DNA of 39,139 bases, taken from Streptomyces sp. LS1784. GTDB lineage: Bacteria > Actinomycetota > Actinomycetes > Streptomycetales > Streptomycetaceae. The DNA is taken from positions 1 to 39,139 of the forward strand of contig NZ_JAHSQD010000017.1 of assembly GCF_020103755.1 (NCBI RefSeq). Direction: 5' to 3'. The first letter of the stretch is position 1; every line of letters begins with the position of its first letter. Below, one piece after another: positions 34,026 to 39,139 of this stretch. Below the pieces are notes generated by a model. It was not told the origin of the DNA. It made no database searches and was given only the letters and a program-made list of their open reading frames with translations. The position numbers and the translations under genes were made by a program.

Positions 34026-34709
34026 TCAACCGTATGGGCCCAGCTTCAGTACCGGCCGGCAGTAGCTCACTTCCAGCCCGGTCCGGGCCGGGAACCTGAT
34101 GGAATCAATTCCGATCACGCCGTCGCGAGAGCCACCCTCATGGCCGACTTCGCCCAATTCACGCTGCACGGCTTCGGCGAAATCCCAGGATGTGGTCGAG
34201 AATTCGAAGACCCCGGCGTTCGGTAGATTCGCCAGTCGAAACCGCACCCTGACATGCGGCCGCGGCCCGCTACCAGCCCTGGCCCTCAGACGACGCGCAT
34301 CCCAGGAAGCCGGACAACCGCACCTTGCGCCCCGATCGGTCGAATCCAGAACGGATCGGCCATCGCAGAGATGAACGGTCCTCCCGGCCACTCGATGCAT
34401 CAGCCTCATGGAAATCGGACCCCTCCCGTCAAGAGAAATACAGAGCTCGCTCGAAATTATTACGTCGACGCCAGAAGTGGACACTGACGGTTTCAGGGAA
34501 CCGCGCAAGGTGTCACAGACATTCGCGGCAAATACCTGGTCGTGGATGGTGAGCACCCACGACGGAGTTGAATCAGAGGGACCATTTTTGGGCTGCGACA
34601 GGCGGAGATGCCCGGCAAAGCCCGACGGGCACGAGGAAGTGGCCGACGCCGCTTGATCCGAACGGGCACCACCCGGCCAGGCAGCAGACAGATACGAGCA
34701 CGCAGACAT
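34026..34709 (-). CDS. Putative recombination directionality factor-like (Gp3-like) protein
   Basis: The 227-residue frame starts at ATG 34709 with GGAG at good distance. From about residue 50 it resembles actinophage-type directionality factors: WVLTIHDQVFAANVCDTL, then HLCDGRS and GARCGCPASW (paired cysteines), then PHVRVRFRLANLPNAG, VFEFSTTSWDF and a C-terminal SYCRPVLKLG strand. The first 45 residues are less convincing. The DNA is visibly AT-richer than its neighbours, which supports foreign origin. In known systems such proteins turn a serine integrase from insertion to excision. No integrase or attachment site is visible nearby. Assignment is from remembered family pattern and needs a profile search. 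Confidence 0.45.
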   Translation of the reverse strand: MSACSYLSAAWPGGARSDQAASATSSCPSGFAGHLRLSQPKNGPSDSTPSWVLTIHDQVFAANVCDTLRGSLKPSVSTSGVDVIISSELCISLDGRGPISMRLMHRVAGRTVHLCDGRSVLDSTDRGARCGCPASWDARRLRARAGSGPRPHVRVRFRLANLPNAGVFEFSTTSWDFAEAVQRELGEVGHEGGSRDGVIGIDSIRFPARTGLEVSYCRPVLKLGPYG

Positions 34710-34823
34710 GGTGGTTCTCCATCCTTGGACGCGGAGAAGTCACCCTCCGGGCAACCGCCGATTAGGCCCTGCCGGAGTCATGGGGTAGAGATACCCCGCC
34801 GATGTCGGCCAGTCGACGTCGCC

Positions 34824-36125
34824 CTAGCTCCAACGGATGCGCAGCTCCTTCAGCCCGTTCTGGAAGTTGGAGACCAGCCGCTTCGGCGGCGCGTCCGAGG
34901 CAAGCTCCAGACCGGGAAGCTCGGCGACGACCCGGCGGATCAGGGCCGACATCTGGATCCTGGCGAGTCTCGCCCCCACACAGAAGTGCGGCCCGAACCC
35001 GAAGCTGACGTGGTCGTTCGGCGCACGGGTGACATCTAGGCGATCCGGGTCGGAAAAGACCGACTCGTCCCGGTTCGCGGAAGCGTGGTAGACGACCACC
35101 TTGTCGCCCCGGCGGATCCTCTCGCCGGCCAGCACCACGTCCCGGGTCGCGGTTCGCCGGAACTGCAGAACCGGCGGCCAGAACCGAAGCAACTCCTCCA
35201 CCGCCGAACTGATCAGGTCAGGCTGCACGGACAATCGGCGGTACTGGTCGGCGTGAGTGAGCAAGGAATACAGGCCGCCGGGCAGGCCGTTACGCAGGGT
35301 CTCATTTCCGGCGACTCCGAACAGAAAGAACATCGTCTCGAAATCGGCGGCCCTCAGTCCGGCTTCGAGCATGCGGGCGACGATGCTGCCCGGCGGTGGC
35401 TGTTCGGCGAGCGCGTGGGCGTACCCGAACATGTCGGCGAGAGCGGCGCGGGAACGCGGGTTGATCGGGCGACCGTCGGGGGCGGTGTGGGCCGTGGGGC
35501 GGTGGCTGAGCGCGGCACGTCCCATCTCGGTGAGCCGGGACGGGTCGGCGGTACTGGACCGGGCGTAGTCCGGATCCTGGTAGCCGATCACACGGTTCGA
35601 CCAGTCGACCAGCAGTTGCCGGTCCTGCTCCGGCACGCCCAGGATCAGGGCCAGCGTCCACACGGGCAGGTCGGCGGCCACCGGCACGAAGTCGGCCTCG
35701 CCCGACGGTCTCATCCCGGCGACGAGTTCGGCCGCGCGCTGCTCGATGGCGGTGGTCAGCTCGTGCAGCGCCCGCGGGGTGAAGGCGGCGGCGACGGCCC
35801 GGCGCAGCCGGGAATGGTCGGGTGGGTCCTGGTTGAGCATCATCGCCCTTGCGAACTCCAGGTCCGCCGACGTGTCCGGGTCCCGGATCTGGGTCGCGCC
35901 GAGGTGCGAGGAGAAGTCCTCCGGACTGCGCAGCACGCGCTTCACATCCGCGTGCCGCAACACCGCCCAGTAGCCGGGCCCGGCCGGCCACTCCCCCACC
36001 GCCGGTTCCTCCACCCAGCACACCGGCGCCTCCGCCCGCAGCTCGCGGAACAGGTCGTACGGCACACCCTCGGCGTACGTCCCGGGGAGGAAGATCCGAT
36101 TGGCCCGCGCCTGATCGAAGCCCAT
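34824..36125 (-). CDS. Cytochrome P450
   Basis: The 433-residue product has all P450 landmarks: the I-helix GVAGNETLRNG (Glu-Thr instead of Asp-Thr), the K-helix EELLR (ExxR), and the heme loop FGFGPHFCVGARLAR with the cysteine ligand. MLNQDPPDHSRLRR is the C-helix motif. The sequence looks most like the CYP124/125/142 group that oxidises lipids and steroids, but this is an impression. No ferredoxin or reductase gene is adjacent. There is no clear ribosome binding site before ATG 36125. It is not obviously linked to the sugar cluster. Confidence 0.92.
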   Translation of the reverse strand: MGFDQARANRIFLPGTYAEGVPYDLFRELRAEAPVCWVEEPAVGEWPAGPGYWAVLRHADVKRVLRSPEDFSSHLGATQIRDPDTSADLEFARAMMLNQDPPDHSRLRRAVAAAFTPRALHELTTAIEQRAAELVAGMRPSGEADFVPVAADLPVWTLALILGVPEQDRQLLVDWSNRVIGYQDPDYARSSTADPSRLTEMGRAALSHRPTAHTAPDGRPINPRSRAALADMFGYAHALAEQPPPGSIVARMLEAGLRAADFETMFFLFGVAGNETLRNGLPGGLYSLLTHADQYRRLSVQPDLISSAVEELLRFWPPVLQFRRTATRDVVLAGERIRRGDKVVVYHASANRDESVFSDPDRLDVTRAPNDHVSFGFGPHFCVGARLARIQMSALIRRVVAELPGLELASDAPPKRLVSNFQNGLKELRIRWS

Positions 36126-36173
36126 ACCGGCCGACCGTACGCCACCGCCCGACGGCTCGCCAGGGCGGCGGCC

Positions 36174-37169
36174 CTACTCCTTGGCCTCTTGAGCGCTCGG
36201 AGCACCGCCCATGGGTTCCTTGATGATACGGATCAGCCTTGACGCTTCGGCAAGTCCGTGCTTACGGGCCAGCAACAGGTACGCGACGAGGAAGAACCCC
36301 GAGATCGTGCCTCCCACGACGCCCAGGATCGGCGCACCCAGCGATTCCGCGAGATACCCGAGAGTGATGACCAGCAGGGCCGACTTCACGCAGGCCCGGG
36401 CCAGGTAGCGCCCGGCCATCCGGTCAGGATCGACGGACGCCACCTCGGGAAGCCTCTCCTCGCCAAGGAGGGTCGTGAACCGGCCGGACGTCAGGTTGCC
36501 CAAGATCTCCGCAATGTCGGAGCCGAGCCTTCGCGCTGCCGTCTTGTGGTCCGTGGCCAGGTCCGCGGCTGTCTCTTCAAGTGCTTGCATGACCCGCTCG
36601 GCATGGGCCTTCACCTCGTCCCGAAGTCCGGCCGCACTCCCGTACGCGATGCTCACCGTTGTCCCCAGCTCGTGGAAGAGCGGCCGCAAGTCGGTGGTCT
36701 TGTCCGCAAGGGCGGCTGCCTCGGTGTACCGGCGCTGCTCTTCCGTGGCCACGGCGGCGCTCGCCGCCAGCAGGACGAGTAGCGGCTGCACCAGGCCGTA
36801 ACAGGGAGCGGTGCAGTCTCCGGCCCTGGCACTGAGAAGCCACATCACCGGTAGGGACGCCGACACCAGCAGAATGGGCTTCAGGGCCGTACCGACGGCA
36901 TGCAGTACCCGGCTCGACGACGGGTGGGCCATGCTCGAATACAGGCTGAAGCCGAGGACGGCGAGAGCAGCCCCAACAACGAGCAGTCCGATCAACCTGC
37001 CTCGGAGGGTACGGGAGTCGTAGGCAAGGGCCCGCCGGATCTTGTCGGCGTCGAAGGGGACGCCAAGTTCGGCAGCCGCCTTCTCGGCCGGCTCAAGGCG
37101 CTTCTCGATCTTGCGATGATGAAGCCGCAGGAGCGGGTGCCGCCAGGACGGCATGATGGTGCTGCTCAT
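36174..37169 (-). CDS. Multi-span membrane protein of unknown function
   Basis: The product is 331 residues, with GGGGAG before ATG 37169. Hydrophobic spans lie at about 57-79, 92-113, 124-141, and two near 258-300. Between the third and fourth span is a soluble, helical region of about 115 residues (EEQRRYTEAAALADKT; AERVMQALEETAADL) that may be coiled-coil. The N-terminus is basic. I recognise no family. It is 49 bp upstream of the P450 gene in the same direction, and separated by 342 bp from the nuclease-like gene. Possible partner of either; no evidence decides. Confidence 0.7.
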   Translation of the reverse strand: MSSTIMPSWRHPLLRLHHRKIEKRLEPAEKAAAELGVPFDADKIRRALAYDSRTLRGRLIGLLVVGAALAVLGFSLYSSMAHPSSSRVLHAVGTALKPILLVSASLPVMWLLSARAGDCTAPCYGLVQPLLVLLAASAAVATEEQRRYTEAAALADKTTDLRPLFHELGTTVSIAYGSAAGLRDEVKAHAERVMQALEETAADLATDHKTAARRLGSDIAEILGNLTSGRFTTLLGEERLPEVASVDPDRMAGRYLARACVKSALLVITLGYLAESLGAPILGVVGGTISGFFLVAYLLLARKHGLAEASRLIRIIKEPMGGAPSAQEAKE

Positions 37170-37511
37170 TTGCTCCCCTCAGGTCACAGCGAGAAGGAGC
37201 GTACGCCGCTTGGCCTCGACCGGGGGACGAATCGGTCAGACTGCCCCAGGATGCGAGGCTCGTCGAGGTTCATCCGGTCGCCTGCGCCTGCGCGGCGACC
37301 ACGAACGGGCCGACGAAACCGGCCTCGTTCTCCATCGCGACCGCATCCACGAGTGAGTAAGCAGCCCGAGAACCTGGTGAACGCGCCTCTGGGCTGGATG
37401 CGGACGGCAAACCCCTTGGCGTGACCCCGGGACAGCCAAACAAACTGTCCGTATCGGCTGTTCGGACCCTTTCCTACGGGGCAAGTAACCGGGGCGCAGA
37501 GCGGTGTGCCT
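37170..37511. other. Gap with a possible gene remnant
   Basis: No intact gene. On the minus strand a frame 37350-37270 reads VDAVAMENEAGFVGPFVVAA and ends in a TGA that overlaps an ATG at 37274 (MNLDEPRILGQSDRF, ending near 37184). The ATGA overlap and codon choice look gene-like, so this may be what is left of two genes, but both pieces are too short to identify. Confidence 0.25.
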
Positions 37512-38957
37512 CTACCACTCGGCGACGATCTGCACGGCGGTCGAGTCGTAGGCCGAGGCAAGCGCCCACGAGTACAGGTGGTAGCGGCTTCTCGGCTCGT
37601 CCGCCGGGTGGTGGGAACGCAGGGCACATACCAGCACGCCGGACTGCATCACTGGCCAAGAGGGGGGCTGTTTCCCGTAGGCGAGGCCGTAGTAGGGGTT
37701 CTTGGCGACGAGGCCGACCGCCCACAGCCGGCCGCCGCTTCGCTCAGTCACGAACCCGATAGCTTCCAGCTCCGGCCGGTCTTGGGACGACCCATGAGTT
37801 ACAGCACTTGCCGCCAGCGGCCGGTAGAAGCCGCGAAGCGGCACCTCGAACTGCTCTACGAGGTGGCGCAGCGGCCCTTGGTCAACTGGCACTCCTTCGA
37901 GTTGGAAGGAGAGCACCGCTTCCTCTGCTCGGCGCGCCTCGTCGCAGTCCATGCCTGTGGTGATCGTGTACCAGCCGCCGTCGATCTTGTCGAACAGCGT
38001 GATGATCTCGGAGGAGTCTCTGCTGCCGGAGGACAGGCGGTCCCGCCACTGGGGCAGGGCGGCGGCGAAGGTCCGTGCTCCGACGCCGTGCCAGACTTGG
38101 CCAGCCTTCTGAATCGTCCAGTAGGCGTGCCTGCTGAGCCACCCGTGCTCATTGAGTTTTCGGAGGGCTTCGAGGAGCTCGTTCTCACTTCGGGCGCCGA
38201 GCGAGACGTCAAGCGTGACCCCGTAGCCCCACGAGAAGCGCCCGTCGACGTTGGGCAGGTCCAAGGTGAAGACGTCGGGCGAGTGGTTACCGGCGGCGGT
38301 GACTGCGGTAAGCGGCCGGCCCGCCAAGTCGACAATCTGCCGCGTGGAGTCCGGGAGGACATAGTCGATGTCGGTCGAGGAGCGGTGCCAGTGCTGGCCG
38401 TCGGCTCCAACATGTACGCGGCCCGCCATTTCCAGCTGCATCCGTTTGAAGGAGAGCAGCCGGGAAAGTTCGTGCGGGTTGTTGAGGACGAGACGGATGT
38501 CGGTTTCGTCGAGGACGACAACAAGGGCCTCCTCGCGGTATCGCACGATGCGTGCCGCGCACGGGCTGGTGACTCCGGCGACGGTGATCAGTACGCCTAC
38601 GGCCTGCCTGCCAACCTCCTTCACCCGCACGCGGAGGTTGTCAGCCACGTCCACGTCCGACGGGCTGTTCGTCCACTTCGACTCGATGAGGTAGGTACCG
38701 TCCCGGGAGGAGGCCATCAGGTCGATCTGCCGGTCGGCCGTGGCGGGGTCGTGCTCGACCCGGAAGTGGGCACGTCTCAGAACCTGCACGAGCAGCTTCT
38801 CCAGCTCGGTGCCTCTGGCCCACGGGTTCGAGTCAACCTTCAACTGGTCGAACTGCTCTTCCAGGTCGTCCCACTGGCCCGGCGGCAGCAGCTTCCGTAG
38901 GTCGGCGTCCAACGCGGCCTCGGACGGAGGTGTATCCGGTCGAGGGGTGTCCGCCAT
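37512..38957 (-). CDS. PD-(D/E)XK restriction endonuclease-like protein
   Basis: The 481-residue product has an Mrr-like nuclease core at about 48-125: GTELEKLLVQVLRRAHFRV helix, RQIDLMASSRDGTYLIESKW strand pair with D79, E92 and K94 as the catalytic residues, then a VGVLITVAGVTS strand. The C-terminal 300 residues are a mixed alpha/beta region I cannot name (FSWGYGVTLDVSLGA; GVLVCALRSHHPADEP). CAGGAG lies ten bases before ATG 38957. No methyltransferase is next to it. It sits between a membrane-protein gene and a transposase, a typical setting for mobile defence genes, but a defence role is inference. Confidence 0.7.
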   Translation of the reverse strand: MADTPRPDTPPSEAALDADLRKLLPPGQWDDLEEQFDQLKVDSNPWARGTELEKLLVQVLRRAHFRVEHDPATADRQIDLMASSRDGTYLIESKWTNSPSDVDVADNLRVRVKEVGRQAVGVLITVAGVTSPCAARIVRYREEALVVVLDETDIRLVLNNPHELSRLLSFKRMQLEMAGRVHVGADGQHWHRSSTDIDYVLPDSTRQIVDLAGRPLTAVTAAGNHSPDVFTLDLPNVDGRFSWGYGVTLDVSLGARSENELLEALRKLNEHGWLSRHAYWTIQKAGQVWHGVGARTFAAALPQWRDRLSSGSRDSSEIITLFDKIDGGWYTITTGMDCDEARRAEEAVLSFQLEGVPVDQGPLRHLVEQFEVPLRGFYRPLAASAVTHGSSQDRPELEAIGFVTERSGGRLWAVGLVAKNPYYGLAYGKQPPSWPVMQSGVLVCALRSHHPADEPRSRYHLYSWALASAYDSTAVQIVAEW

Positions 38958-39089
38958 GGGCTTTAGTCTCCTGTTGTGCGCACGATGCCGGCAGCTGCCG
39001 GAGGCAGCGATGCTAGGGCCTGTGTGATGTCGTGATCAATATTGCGGTTTCGTGCTTGCTCGAAAGCGGGATCCGGTAGGACGTTGCGT

Positions 39090-39139
39090 GTGACACGTAG
39101 GCAACTCACCGACGAGCAGTGGACGTTCATCGAGCCGTA
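39090..39139 (+). mobile_element. IS5-type transposase, 5' end only
   Basis: GTG 39090 starts VTRRQLTDEQWTFIEP, the standard N-terminus of Streptomyces IS5-family transposases (LTDEQW.FIEP). Only about 16 residues fit before the window ends. The IS left end must lie between 38958 and 39090, probably near 39000-39030, but the terminal repeat cannot be fixed without the other end. Confidence 0.75.

Noticed and set aside
34824-36125. P450 as part of a secondary-metabolite cluster
   Set aside because: No biosynthetic core gene, ferredoxin or tailoring partner lies in the window.
1-39139. tRNA, rRNA or CRISPR features
   Set aside because: No cloverleaf-like sequence, rRNA-like stretch or regularly spaced direct repeats were found on reading both strands.

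Overview
The window is high-GC DNA with strong G/C bias at third codon positions, GTG and TTG starts, short gene overlaps (ATGA/GTGA) and Streptomycetaceae-type gene families. I infer a Streptomyces or Kitasatospora-like actinobacterium. No rRNA, tRNA or CRISPR array was seen.

Left part (1 to about 10.7 kb): a pseudogene-rich accessory region. It holds a NUDIX / phosphotransferase / NUDIX / GNAT group, a zinc-ribbon plus GIY-YIG/T5orf172-like protein, a LysR regulator, a lactone-oxidase-like flavoprotein and a PLP enzyme. Many of these genes are broken by single-base frameshifts, in-frame stop codons or truncation.

Centre (10.87 to 32.43 kb): three intact transcription units that read as one catabolic system. 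(1) Minus strand, 18.85 to 10.87 kb: ROK regulator, sugar-binding lipoprotein, two ABC permeases, GH29 alpha-L-fucosidase, galT, galK. (2) Plus strand, 19.16 to 23.63 kb: a Tat-exported GH98-like endo-glycosidase with a CBM32-like module, then a cytoplasmic GH36 alpha-galactosidase. (3) Minus strand, 32.43 to 23.69 kb: ten tightly packed genes for non-phosphorylating L-fucose breakdown (aldose dehydrogenase, mutarotase, lactonase, L-fuconate dehydratase, SDR, FAH-type hydrolase), LutABC for the L-lactate produced, and an FCD-GntR regulator.

The proposed logic is that a secreted GH98 enzyme cuts a glycan, the ABC importer takes up a galactose- and fucose-containing oligosaccharide, GH36 and GH29 release galactose and fucose inside the cell, galactose enters the Leloir route, and fucose goes to pyruvate plus L-lactate, which LutABC oxidises. 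Characterised GH98 enzymes act on blood-group A/B glycans or xylan, so the natural substrate here (blood-group-like glycans, fucosylated plant or fungal galactans) is open. Two perfect copies of a CATC(C/G)GATG palindrome lie before unit 3.

Right part (32.4 to 39.1 kb): a DeoR regulator, a lower-GC gene resembling phage recombination directionality factors, a cytochrome P450, a membrane protein, a PD-(D/E)XK nuclease-like protein, and the start of an IS5-type transposase that runs off the window.
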